From assembly GCA_041487355.1 (NCBI GenBank), contig JBGPND010000049.1, positions 1 through 28,501 of the forward strand: a stretch of DNA of 28,501 bases, written 5' to 3'. Source of the DNA: JAMXLO01 sp041487355 (GTDB lineage Bacteria; Pseudomonadota; Alphaproteobacteria; Acetobacterales; Acetobacteraceae). Below the pieces are notes generated by a model that saw only the letters and a program-made list of their open reading frames with translations, was not told the DNA's origin and did not search any database. How positions within the stretch are numbered: the stretch's first letter is position 1; each line of letters opens with the position of its first letter. A program made the position numbers and the translations under genes. This document shows, piece by piece, positions 7,323 through 15,536 of this stretch.

Positions 7323-9395
7323 ATGGCGTGGCGGATCGGCATCGATATCGGCGGCACCTTCACCGACGTCGCATTGGTGGAGGAGGACACCGGTCGCATC
7401 GCCATCGCCAAGCTGCCGACCACGCCGCACGACTTCGGCCAGGCGGTGATCGACGGCATCCGTCAGGGGCTGGATGCCAACCGCATCGATCCGGCCGATG
7501 TCTCGCTGCTGTCGCATGCCACCACCGTCGTCACCAACGCGTTGCTGGAGAACAAGGGCGCGCGTGCCGGGTTTGTCGCAACGCGCGGCTTCCGCGACAT
7601 CCTCGAGCTGCGCCGCTCGTCGCGTGCCGATCTGTATGACCTGTTGCAGGATGCGCCGGTCGTGCTGGTGCCGCGGCGCTGGCGGTTCGAGATCACCGAG
7701 CGGATCGATGCGCAGGGCGAAGTCGTCACGCCGCTCGCCGAGGCGGAACTGCCGGCGCTGATCGAGGCGATTCGCGACGCCGGGTTGCAGACCGTCGCGG
7801 TGTCCTTCCTGTTCTCCTTCCTGAATGACGCGCATGAGCGGCGCGTCGGCGAAGCGCTGCGGGCGGCGTTGCCTGGTGTCGGCGTGTATCTGTCGTCCGA
7901 GGTGCTGCCGGAGATCCGCGAGTTCGAGCGGGCCAGCACGACAGCGGTCTGTGCGGCGGTGGGGCCGGTGCTCGCCTCCTATCTGGATCGGCTGCAATCC
8001 GCCGTATCGCGTCTCGGCTTGCCGAAGCTGCACGTCATGGGGTCATCGGGCGGCGTGTTCGACATCGAGGAGGGGCTGCGCATGCCGGCGATGGCAGTCG
8101 AGTCCGGTCCCGCCGCCGGCGTGATCGCGGCCTCGCTTGCCGGCCGGCAGCTCGATCGTCCCAACCTGATCTCCTTCGACATGGGCGGCACGACGGCCAA
8201 GGCGAGCGTGATTGCCAATGGCGAAGTCGCGGTCACCGCGGAATACGAGGTCGGCGGGGCCGGTCATGCCAACCGCTGGATGCACGGCACGGGTCATCCG
8301 ATTCGCGTGCCGGTGATCGATCTGGCAGAGGTGAGCGCCGGCGGCGGTTCCATCGCCTGGGTCGATCCCGGCGGCGCGTTGAAGGTGGGTCCCCACAGTG
8401 CCGGTGCCGATCCGGGTCCCGCTGCCTATGGTGCCGGCGGAACATTGCCGACCGTGACCGATGCGGACGTGGTGCTGGGCTATCTGGATCGCGAGGCGTT
8501 GCTTGGCGGCGATCTGCGCATCGATCTCGCCGCGGCGGAACGCGCGATCGAAACGGCGATAGGCCGGCCGCTTGGACTGACGGTTCCCGAGGCCGCAGCG
8601 CGCATCATCGAAGTCGTCAACAGCAACATGGCGCAGGCGCTGCGCATCGTGTCGATCGAGCGCGGCCATGACCCGCAGGAGTTCAGCCTGATCGCATTCG
8701 GCGGCGCCGGCCCGGTGCACGCCGTATCGCTTGCCGCGGAACTGCAAATCCCCGAGGTGATCGTGCCACCGGCGCCGGGCGCGTTCTCCGCGCTCGGATT
8801 GGTGGCGAGCGACCTCAAGCGCGACTATTCACGCACGCTGTACGCCGATCTCGCCAGCATCGATCCGGCGCGTGTCGGCGAGGCGATCGCCGGCATGGAG
8901 CAGGCGGGCACCGAAATGCTGCGTGCCGCACGCGTACCGCCCGAACGGCGTGCGCTGCTGCGCCAGGCCGATGTGCGTTATCGCCGGCAGGCCTACGAAC
9001 TCACCGTGCCGATCGCCGATGGCGAGATCACCCGCGCCACGCTGGATGATCTCGCCGCCGCCTTCCATGCCAGGCACGAACAGACCTACGGCCATGCCAA
9101 CCGCGCGGAGCATGTGCAGTTGGTCAATCTGCGTCTGACCGCGCTGGGTCGTCAGCCCGACCTTGTGCTGGCGCAACGTCCTGATCCTGCGAGCGCGCGA
9201 CAGCGCAACCGCGACGTCTGGTTTGCCGAGACTGGCTTCACGCCGACGGTGGTGCATTGGCGCGACGGGCTCATTCCGGGCACGCACATCGCCGGCCCCG
9301 CGATCATCGAAGCGATGGACTCGACGACCGTCGTGCCGCCTGGCTGGCAGGCACGGATCGATGATCTCGGGTATATTCGATTGGTACTAGCGTGA
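7323..9395 (+). CDS. Hydantoinase/oxoprolinase A-type subunit (HyuA2)
   Basis: This 690-aa protein is a second HyuA/OplA-family ATPase subunit. It has DIGGTFTD at residues 8-15 and the second nucleotide-binding motif FDMGGTTAKASVI around residue 286. The start at 7323 is supported by GGAG at 7311-7314. A nearby ATG at 7318 is out of frame. HyuA2 differs clearly from HyuA1: its second motif reads MGGTTAKAS rather than AGGTSTDVS, and it has an insertion with ANRWMHGTGHPIRVP before the next conserved block. The two are therefore paralogues from different subgroups, not a recent duplication. Its partner HyuB2 follows after a 127-base spacer containing an inverted repeat. Confidence 0.93.
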   Translation: MAWRIGIDIGGTFTDVALVEEDTGRIAIAKLPTTPHDFGQAVIDGIRQGLDANRIDPADVSLLSHATTVVTNALLENKGARAGFVATRGFRDILELRRSSRADLYDLLQDAPVVLVPRRWRFEITERIDAQGEVVTPLAEAELPALIEAIRDAGLQTVAVSFLFSFLNDAHERRVGEALRAALPGVGVYLSSEVLPEIREFERASTTAVCAAVGPVLASYLDRLQSAVSRLGLPKLHVMGSSGGVFDIEEGLRMPAMAVESGPAAGVIAASLAGRQLDRPNLISFDMGGTTAKASVIANGEVAVTAEYEVGGAGHANRWMHGTGHPIRVPVIDLAEVSAGGGSIAWVDPGGALKVGPHSAGADPGPAAYGAGGTLPTVTDADVVLGYLDREALLGGDLRIDLAAAERAIETAIGRPLGLTVPEAAARIIEVVNSNMAQALRIVSIERGHDPQEFSLIAFGGAGPVHAVSLAAELQIPEVIVPPAPGAFSALGLVASDLKRDYSRTLYADLASIDPARVGEAIAGMEQAGTEMLRAARVPPERRALLRQADVRYRRQAYELTVPIADGEITRATLDDLAAAFHARHEQTYGHANRAEHVQLVNLRLTALGRQPDLVLAQRPDPASARQRNRDVWFAETGFTPTVVHWRDGLIPGTHIAGPAIIEAMDSTTVVPPGWQARIDDLGYIRLVLA

Positions 9396-9407
9396 AGAAG
9401 CAAGAAT

Positions 9408-9493
9408 CACCGCAGAGACACAGAGGTAAAAGCAAATGCGCTACGCGCGGAGCGCATCAATTTCCCCTCTGCGTGCTCTGCGCCTCTGCGGTG
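9408..9493. repeat. Imperfect inverted repeat between hyuA2 and hyuB2
   Basis: CACCGCAGAGACACAGAGG from 9408 faces an imperfect complement made of CCTCTGCG and GCGCCTCTGCGGTG that ends at 9493, with GAAGC/GCTTC outer flanks. The CCGCAGAG-CACAGAGG type is a widespread dispersed palindrome in bacterial spacers. Its insertion separates two genes that are normally overlapping or adjacent. It may stabilise the upstream message or reduce read-through. No T tract follows. Confidence 0.7.
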
Positions 9494-9522
9494 AATTTCG
9501 CTTCCTTCCTGGAGGCCGCACG

Positions 9523-11217
9523 ATGCAACGTCTGAAGACCGATCCGGCCCGCTTCGAGGTGGTGAAGAACGCGCTCACCTGTGCCGCCGAGGAGATGAAG
9601 ATCGTCCTCGCCAAGACCGCCTACTCGCCGCTGCTGAAAGTCGCCGGCGACTACTCCTGCGGCATCTTCGACATAAACGGCAACATGGTGGCACAAGGGC
9701 CCGACCTGCCGATCCATCTCGGTTCGATGCCGGATGCGGTGCGCGCGGTGGTGCAGGCGTTTCCCGATGCAGCGCCCGGCGACGTGTTCATCCACAACGA
9801 TCCGTATCAGGGCGGCTCGCATCTGCCGGATGTCAACGTGGTGGCGCCGGCATTCTACCAGGGGCGTCTGCTCGGCTTCGGTTGCGTGCGTGCGCATTGG
9901 CCCGACATCGGCAGTGCCACACCAGGCAGCTACGGTGCGGTGACGGAAATCTACGGCGAGGGTCTGCGCCTGCCGCCGATCCGCCTGTATCGCGACGGCA
10001 AGCCCGATCCCGCCATCGAGGCCATCATCTTCGCCAACGTGCGCACGCCGACCGAACGGCTCGGCGATCTGCGCGCGCAGGTGGCGGCCAACTGGCGCGC
10101 GGCCGCGCGCTTGCAGGCACTGGCGGCGAAATATGGCACCGACACGTTGCTGGATATCATGCAGGAGGTGCTCGACTACTCGGAGACCATGATGCGTGCC
10201 GCGTTGCGCGCATTGCCGGACGGCGAGGCCGAGTTCACCGACATCTTAGACGGCGACGGTGTCATCGCGCCGGGCGAGACCGAGGATGAGACCTTCACCG
10301 TGAAACTTCGGATCACCAAACGCGGCGACACCATCACCGCGGATTTCGCCGGCTCCGATCCGCAGGTCCCGGGGCCGATGAACGCGCCGCTCACGGTCAC
10401 CGCGTCCGGCGTGTTCTGCGCGCTGAAGATGATCGCCGACCCGAAGAGCCTGATCCCGCCGAACTCGGGCTGCTGGCGCCCGGTGACGGTGACCGCACCG
10501 CTTGGCTCGGTGGTGAATGCGCAGCTTCCCGCACCCGTGGTCTACGCCAACCACGAGATGTCGCACCGCGTAGCCGACATGGTGATGGCGGCGATGTTCG
10601 CCTTCACGCCGCGGACGGTGATGGCCGGCTCGCAGGGCACTTCGGCCGTGATGACATTCGGCGGCACCGACTATCGGACCGGCGAACGCTATGTCAGCTA
10701 CGAATCGGTGAAGGGAGGCTTCGGCGCGCGGCCGGTGAAGGACGGCATCAACGCCGTCGCCAGCACCGTCTCCAACATGATGAACACGCCGATCGAAATG
10801 ATCGAAATGAGCTTTCCGTTGCGCGTCGAGGAGTATTCGCTGGTGCCGGACAGCGGCGGCGCGGGGACCTGGCGCGGCGGCCTGGGCGTGCGCCGCGTGT
10901 GGCGCGTGCTGGAGCGGCAGGCCCATGCCGCGGTCTGTTGCGAGCGTACCGTCACGCCGCCGTTCGGCCTCGCCGGCGGCAAACCTGGCGCGCCCGCACG
11001 GGTCGAGCTGATCCCGCCGAACGGCAATGCTCGCAAGCTCACCAGCAAGGGCGGCTTCATCGCGCCGGCGGGTTCGCTGGTGGTGATCGAGGCGCCAGGC
11101 TCCGGCGGCTACGGCCCGCCATCGGGACGCGAACGCGCGCGTCTTTCCGAAGACCTGCTGGACGGATACGTTACCCCCATGGCTGCACGGCGCGACTACG
11201 GCGTAGAACCAGTCTGA
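9523..11217 (+). CDS. Hydantoinase/oxoprolinase B-type subunit (HyuB2)
   Basis: This 564-aa HyuB/OplB-family protein has the signature NDPYQGGSHLPDVNVV at residue 92, DSGGAGTWRGGLG in the C-terminal third and APGSGGYGPPSGR near the end. I chose the ATG at 9523, which has a good GGAGG at 9511-9515 and gives the canonical QRLKTDPARFEVVKNAL start. An in-frame ATG at 9436 would translate the inverted repeat and is rejected. It is downstream of HyuA2 and 14 bases upstream of the aminotransferase, so these three genes and the CDGSH gene form one likely transcription unit. The cytoplasmic complex with HyuA2 is inferred from the family. Confidence 0.93.
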   Translation: MQRLKTDPARFEVVKNALTCAAEEMKIVLAKTAYSPLLKVAGDYSCGIFDINGNMVAQGPDLPIHLGSMPDAVRAVVQAFPDAAPGDVFIHNDPYQGGSHLPDVNVVAPAFYQGRLLGFGCVRAHWPDIGSATPGSYGAVTEIYGEGLRLPPIRLYRDGKPDPAIEAIIFANVRTPTERLGDLRAQVAANWRAAARLQALAAKYGTDTLLDIMQEVLDYSETMMRAALRALPDGEAEFTDILDGDGVIAPGETEDETFTVKLRITKRGDTITADFAGSDPQVPGPMNAPLTVTASGVFCALKMIADPKSLIPPNSGCWRPVTVTAPLGSVVNAQLPAPVVYANHEMSHRVADMVMAAMFAFTPRTVMAGSQGTSAVMTFGGTDYRTGERYVSYESVKGGFGARPVKDGINAVASTVSNMMNTPIEMIEMSFPLRVEEYSLVPDSGGAGTWRGGLGVRRVWRVLERQAHAAVCCERTVTPPFGLAGGKPGAPARVELIPPNGNARKLTSKGGFIAPAGSLVVIEAPGSGGYGPPSGRERARLSEDLLDGYVTPMAARRDYGVEPV

Positions 11218-11231
11218 CGGAGGAACCCAGG

Positions 11232-12608
11232 ATGACCTACGTGGCCCCGAACTCGGTGCAGGCGCGCGACATCGCTTCGATCGTGCATCCGCAGACCAAT
11301 CTGGTGCAGCACCTCGAGCAGGGGCCGGTGGTGATCTCGCGTGGCCAGGGCATCTATGTCTGGGATGACTCCGGCCAGCAGTTCCTGGATGCCGCGGCAG
11401 GACTGTGGTGCGCCTCGCTCGGCTACGCGTCCGAACGCCTGGCGCGCGTGGCGTATGAGCAGATGCGCAAGCTTGGCTACGCGCATCTCTATCGCGGCAC
11501 CACGAACGAGCCCAGCGTGGATCTGGCGGAGAAGCTGCTGCAGATCGCGCCCGTGCCGATGAGCAAGGTGCTGTTCCAGTGTTCCGGTTCGGAAGCCAAT
11601 GATACCGCGATCAAGCTGGTGTGGTACTACCACGCCGCGATCGGCAAGCCCCAGAAGCGCAAGATCATCGGCCGCAAGATGGGCTATCACGGCAGCACCT
11701 CGGCTGCGATCAGCGCATCCGGCAAGGCCGACATGCACGCCGATTTCGGCCTGCCGTTCCCGGATTTCCGCCACACGGAGTATCCGCACTACTATCGCCT
11801 GCATCAGGACGGCGAGAGCGAGGAACAGTTCGCAACCCGCATGGCGGACGCGCTGGAAGCGATGATCGTGGCGGAAGGTCCCGACACGGTCGGCGGCTTC
11901 ATCGCCGAACCGGTGATGGGCGCCGGCGGCGGGCTGACCCCGCCACGCAGCTACTGGGAGAAGATGCAGGCGGTGCTGCGCAAGTACGACGTGCTGTTCA
12001 TCGCTGACGAGGTGATCTGTGGCTTCGGCCGCACCGGCAACATGTGGGGCAGCCAGACCTACGATCTGAAGCCCGACATGATCTCGTCGGCCAAGGCGCT
12101 GTCGGCAGGGATGCAGCCGATCTCGGCGCTGCTGATCAACGAGCGCGTGTTCCAGGCGATGCTGGACGAGAGCCGCAAGCTCGGCAGCTTCGCGCACGGC
12201 TTCACCTATGCCGGCCACCCAGTCACCACCGCGGTCGCGATGGAGACGCTGCGCATCTACGAAGAGATGGACATGGTGGGCCACGTGCAGCGCGTCGGGC
12301 CTTACATGCAGCAGGTGCTGGCGAAGTTCGCCGACCATCCGTTGGTGGGCGATATTCGCGGCGTCGGGCTGCTGACCGGGATGGAGATGATGGCTGACAA
12401 GGTGACGCGCACGCCGTTCGATCCGTCGCGGAGCGTCGGTCGCATTGCCGACAAGCACGCACGCGGTTATGGCCTGATCACGCGGTTCATCGGCGACCGC
12501 ATCGCGTTCTCGCCGCCGCTGATCATCACCGAGGCGGAGGTGGACGACGTGGCGGCGCGTCTGCAGCGTACGCTGGACGACACCTGGGCGGAAGTCCGGG
12601 CCAACTGA
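11232..12608 (+). CDS. Class III (omega) aminotransferase
   Basis: This 458-aa PLP-dependent enzyme of aminotransferase class III shows the SGSEANDTAIKL phosphate-binding segment, ADEVICGFGRTG with the PLP-pyridine aspartate at about D259, and SSAKALSAG with the Schiff-base lysine at about K288. The length fits the omega-amino acid/pyruvate and taurine/beta-alanine branch rather than ornithine transaminases. The ATG at 11232 has GGAGG at 11219-11223. A longer in-frame reading upstream would overlap hyuB2 and is rejected. Placed after hyuA2-hyuB2, it could remove the amino group from an amino acid released by ring opening, with pyruvate as the usual acceptor. Acceptor and donor are inference. 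Confidence 0.93.
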   Translation: MTYVAPNSVQARDIASIVHPQTNLVQHLEQGPVVISRGQGIYVWDDSGQQFLDAAAGLWCASLGYASERLARVAYEQMRKLGYAHLYRGTTNEPSVDLAEKLLQIAPVPMSKVLFQCSGSEANDTAIKLVWYYHAAIGKPQKRKIIGRKMGYHGSTSAAISASGKADMHADFGLPFPDFRHTEYPHYYRLHQDGESEEQFATRMADALEAMIVAEGPDTVGGFIAEPVMGAGGGLTPPRSYWEKMQAVLRKYDVLFIADEVICGFGRTGNMWGSQTYDLKPDMISSAKALSAGMQPISALLINERVFQAMLDESRKLGSFAHGFTYAGHPVTTAVAMETLRIYEEMDMVGHVQRVGPYMQQVLAKFADHPLVGDIRGVGLLTGMEMMADKVTRTPFDPSRSVGRIADKHARGYGLITRFIGDRIAFSPPLIITEAEVDDVAARLQRTLDDTWAEVRAN

Positions 12609-12631
12609 ATCAACGCAAGGAGAGACAGAGA

Positions 12632-12877
12632 ATGTCAGACATGCAGCCGGTCATCGCCCAGAAGACCCCGTACCGGATCGAGGTGGAGGCCGGAAAATCC
12701 TATTGGTGGTGTGCGTGCGGCAAGAGCGGCAAGCAGCCGTTCTGCGACGGTTCGCACAAGGGCAGCGGCTTCAGCCCGATCGAGTTCAAGGCGGAGGAGG
12801 CGGGGACGATCTCGTTCTGTGGCTGCAAGCAAAGCGGCAAGAAGCCGCGCTGCGACGGGACGCATCGGGGTCTGTAG
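12632..12877 (+). CDS. CDGSH iron-sulfur domain protein with two motifs
   Basis: This 81-aa protein has two complete CDGSH-type [2Fe-2S] motifs: CACGKSGKQPFCDGSH and CGCKQSGKKPRCDGTH. Both keep the three-cysteine, one-histidine ligand set. It is therefore a tandem CDGSH protein of the CISD3-like kind, with no membrane segment. AAGGAG at 12617-12622 supports the start at 12632. It lies 23 bases after the aminotransferase stop, so the two are probably co-transcribed. Small CDGSH proteins are thought to act in electron or cluster transfer. A link to the aminotransferase or to Hyu chemistry is inferred from position only. Confidence 0.93.
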   Translation: MSDMQPVIAQKTPYRIEVEAGKSYWWCACGKSGKQPFCDGSHKGSGFSPIEFKAEEAGTISFCGCKQSGKKPRCDGTHRGL

Positions 12878-12888
12878 CCATTATCCAC

Positions 12889-12974
12889 TGTCATTGCGAG
12901 GAGCGCAGCGACGAAGCAATCTCCATCCAGGTACACAACTGGATAGAGATTGCTTCGCTCCGCTCGCAATGACA
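12889..12974. repeat. REP-like inverted repeat, TGTCATTGCGAG family
   Basis: TGTCATTGCGAG at 12889-12900 is mirrored by CTCGCAATGACA ending at 12974. Inner arms GAAGCAATCTC and GAGATTGCTTC extend the hairpin. The same outer arm forms the ends of the palindrome at 23611-23660. It fills the spacer between the CDGSH gene and the first enolase-superfamily gene. Confidence 0.85.
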
Positions 12975-13033
12975 TGGAACCCACTGGGTGCGCGCCCGCG
13001 CGGGCATGACGCCGTAGCGAAAGGGCCATCGCC

Positions 13034-14140
13034 ATGAAGATCGACGACGTCTCGCTTACCATCTTCTCCTGGGATGGCATTCCGGCGACGCGCTACCATC
13101 TCGGAGCGCTGGCTTCCAGTTCCTCAAGCCTGGGTCTGCTGCGCATCCATACCGATGAGGGCCTGGAGGGCCACGCATTTCTCGGCGCGGCGACCAATCC
13201 GGCGGCGATGGACGGGCCGCAGTTGATCCGCTCGCTGAAGCCGATGCTGATGGGGCAGAACCCGCTGGAACGCGAGCGCATCCATGCCGGGATGCGTCTG
13301 GTCTCGCGCATTGTCAGCTATCGCACGATCGGCGCGGTCGACGTGGCACTGTGGGACCTCGCCGGCAAAATCGGGAAACTGCCGGTGCATGCGCTGATGG
13401 GCACGTTCCGCACCTCGATCCTCGCTTACGCGAGTTCGCAGGTGCTGCCCGACATCGCCGCCTACGTGGACCAGGCGCAGAGCTACAAGGCGAACGGCTG
13501 GCGCGCCTACAAGATCCATCCGCCGCGCGACCCAGACCAGGACATCAAGGTTTGCGAGGCGGTGCGCAAGGCGGTCGGCGACGACTTCCGGCTGATGCTG
13601 GATCCTACCTGGAGCTACAACTACGTCGACGCGCTGCGGGTGGGGCGAGCGATCGAGGAGATGGGCTACTACTGGTACGAAGACCCGATGTCCGACGAGG
13701 ACATCTACAACTACGTCAAGCTGCGCGAGAAGCTGGATATCCCCATCATGGCCACTGAGTTCCCCGCTGGCGGTCTCGACACCTATCCAATCTGGCTGAC
13801 CGAGCGCGCCACCGACTATCTGCGCGGCGACATCCCGAACAAGGGTGGCCTCACCACCATGCTGAAGACCGCGCATCTCGCCGAAGCGTTCAACTTGAAA
13901 TATGAAGTCCACCATTCCGGCAATTCACTGAACAACCTCGCCAACCTGCATCTCTGCATGGCGATCAGGAACACCACGATGTTCGAGGTGCTGCTGCCGG
14001 ATGGCGCGCATAAATACGGCATGGCGAAGGAGCTGCAGATCGACAAGGACGGTCTGCTGCACGCGCCGACCGGACCTGGCCTGGCAGCGGAGATCGACTT
14101 CGATCTGATCAAGCGCAAGACCGAGGCTGTGCTGAGTTAA
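13034..14140 (+). CDS. Enolase-superfamily dehydratase/racemase with a KxH variant
   Basis: This 368-aa protein is of the mandelate racemase/muconate lactonizing type. Three acidic metal ligands are recognisable: D190 (LDPTW), E216 (YEDPM) and E242 (ATEF). The C-terminal barrel carries an Asp in RGDIPNKGG and His293-His294 in EVHHSGN, matching the Asp/His dyad of the mandelate racemase subgroup. The second-strand motif reads YKIH (K160, H162), not the usual KxK, so one of the two general-base lysines is a histidine. Acid-sugar dehydration is the commonest chemistry in this subgroup, but the variant makes the reaction uncertain. Ribosome binding before 13034 is weak. It lies between REP-like repeats, so it is probably transcribed alone. 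Confidence 0.88.
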   Translation: MKIDDVSLTIFSWDGIPATRYHLGALASSSSSLGLLRIHTDEGLEGHAFLGAATNPAAMDGPQLIRSLKPMLMGQNPLERERIHAGMRLVSRIVSYRTIGAVDVALWDLAGKIGKLPVHALMGTFRTSILAYASSQVLPDIAAYVDQAQSYKANGWRAYKIHPPRDPDQDIKVCEAVRKAVGDDFRLMLDPTWSYNYVDALRVGRAIEEMGYYWYEDPMSDEDIYNYVKLREKLDIPIMATEFPAGGLDTYPIWLTERATDYLRGDIPNKGGLTTMLKTAHLAEAFNLKYEVHHSGNSLNNLANLHLCMAIRNTTMFEVLLPDGAHKYGMAKELQIDKDGLLHAPTGPGLAAEIDFDLIKRKTEAVLS

Positions 14141-14153
14141 CTGGCGTCATACT

Positions 14154-14219
14154 GGGCGCAGGCCCGGCACCCACGTCTTCCTGACCGGCGGCAAAGTCGT
14201 GGATACCGGGCCTGCGCCC
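14154..14219. repeat. REP-like inverted repeat, GGGCGCAGGCCCGG arms
   Basis: The 14-bp arms at 14154-14167 and 14206-14219 are exact complements around a 38-base centre. CGGCATGACGG follows directly, with the ATGACG end seen in the other repeats. It lies between convergent genes (enolase-superfamily gene ending at 14140, FAH-fold gene ending at 14273), where it may protect 3' ends or block read-through. Confidence 0.75.
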
Positions 14220-14272
14220 GGCATGACGGGTAAGGGACAGTGCCGACGTGTCGATGCATCGGGTCATTGGCA

Positions 14273-15460
14273 TTACTTCGGCAAGAGCAGTCCCCGCCCC
14301 GCGAGATTGCGCATCAACGCTCCGACCCCGAAGGTCCAAGCCTCGCACTGATCCGTCGGCATCATGCGGTTCACCAGCCGGCCAAGCTTCGGTGCCGCGA
14401 TCGTCACGATGTCGCCGGTCTTGTGCGTGAAGCCCTTGCCTGGCGCGTCGCGGTCCTCCACCGGCGCGAACATCGTGCCCAGGAACAGCACCGCACCATC
14501 CGGATAGCGGTGATGCTCATTCACCATCTGCGCCACCAGGTCAGCCGGATCTCGGCTGATCCTGGCGATTGAAGACGCGCCTTCCAACCTGAACCCATCG
14601 GGTCCCTCGACGCGCAGCGAAACCGTCGTCTGGCGAATGTCGTCGAGCGTGAACCGGGCATCGAAGAAGCGCAGGAACGGCCCGATCGCGCAGGATGCAT
14701 TGTTGTCCTTCGCCTTGCCGAGCAGCAGTGCGGAACGGCCCTCCACGTCGCGCAGGTTCACGTCATTGCCCAGTGTGGCGGCGACGATGCGGCCGGATGA
14801 CGCAGCGGCCAGCACCACCTCCGGCTCGGGGTTGTTCCATGATGATTTTGGGTGGATGCCGGCATCCATGCCGGTGCCGACCGCGGCCATTGGCTGCGCC
14901 TTGGTGAAGATCTCCGCATCCGGACCGATGCCCACTTCCAGATACTGGCTCCACGCTCCCTGTTCGATCAGCACCTGCTTCAGATGCGCAGCTTCCTGTG
15001 ATCCTGGCTGCAACTTTGCCAGATCGTCGCCGACCAGCCGGTTCACCTCGGCACGGATCGCAGCGGCGGCATTCAGGTCGCCGCGCGCGCGCTCCTCGAT
15101 CACCCGCTCGATCATCGACACCACGAACGTCACGCCGGCGGCCTTGATCGCCTGCAGGTCGATCGGTGTCAGCAGCCACGGCTCGCTGCGATCCCGGCGC
15201 TCCACCGGCGTGTTCGCCAGCACCGTGTCCAGGCTGCCGATGGACTCACCTTGCGCAGCGCGCAGCGCAACGACGGGATCGGCCGCCTCGCACAGATCGC
15301 GCATTGTGGGGAAGGCGGCGGACACATCCAGCAGTGCGCCGCTGCGCACCGCGACCACCGAGGGCCCGCCGACATCCGGCCGCCAGACACGTCCTGCCAG
15401 CACAGCATTGGCCGCATCGTCGGGCAGCACCGGCTGCAATGCATCGCGAAGCTCGGTCAT
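14273..15460 (-). CDS. FAH-fold enzyme, 2-keto-3-deoxy-acid dehydratase-like
   Basis: This 395-aa protein has a fumarylacetoacetate hydrolase (FAH) C-terminal fold. The metal site is visible as NPEPEVVLA (E212, E214) followed by GNDVNLRD (D233). The 19-residue spacing between the second Glu and the Asp, and the later CAIGPF block, resemble the COG3970 branch, which contains archaeal 2-keto-3-deoxy-D-arabinonate dehydratase, more than fumarylacetoacetases proper. The start at 15460 has GGGGAGGA just upstream on the minus strand. Upstream in-frame codons would run through the divergent msrB gene. Flanking enolase-superfamily genes fit a route in which an acid sugar is dehydrated and the 2-keto-3-deoxy product goes to this enzyme. 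Fold is firm. Reaction is inference. Confidence 0.87.
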   Translation of the reverse strand: MTELRDALQPVLPDDAANAVLAGRVWRPDVGGPSVVAVRSGALLDVSAAFPTMRDLCEAADPVVALRAAQGESIGSLDTVLANTPVERRDRSEPWLLTPIDLQAIKAAGVTFVVSMIERVIEERARGDLNAAAAIRAEVNRLVGDDLAKLQPGSQEAAHLKQVLIEQGAWSQYLEVGIGPDAEIFTKAQPMAAVGTGMDAGIHPKSSWNNPEPEVVLAAASSGRIVAATLGNDVNLRDVEGRSALLLGKAKDNNASCAIGPFLRFFDARFTLDDIRQTTVSLRVEGPDGFRLEGASSIARISRDPADLVAQMVNEHHRYPDGAVLFLGTMFAPVEDRDAPGKGFTHKTGDIVTIAAPKLGRLVNRMMPTDQCEAWTFGVGALMRNLAGRGLLLPK

Positions 15461-15536
15461 CGGCCGGTCCTCCCCAATCGCCGTCCGGCATCGTATACTC
15501 CATGCAGTCGCAGAACCCGAACGGGAGGCAGGACGG

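Noticed and set aside
9436..9522. Longer start for hyuB2
   Set aside because: It would translate the inverted repeat, and the GGAGG at 9511 serves the ATG at 9523.
10899..11231. Longer start for the class III aminotransferase
   Set aside because: It would read through the end of hyuB2 in another frame. The ATG at 11232 has a GGAGG and the family N-terminus.
12889..12974. CRISPR-like repeat array
   Set aside because: Single inverted repeats with no regular spacers. No direct-repeat series is present anywhere in the window.
15494..15499. TATACT as a -10 element for msrB
   Set aside because: No -35 hexamer at the right distance.
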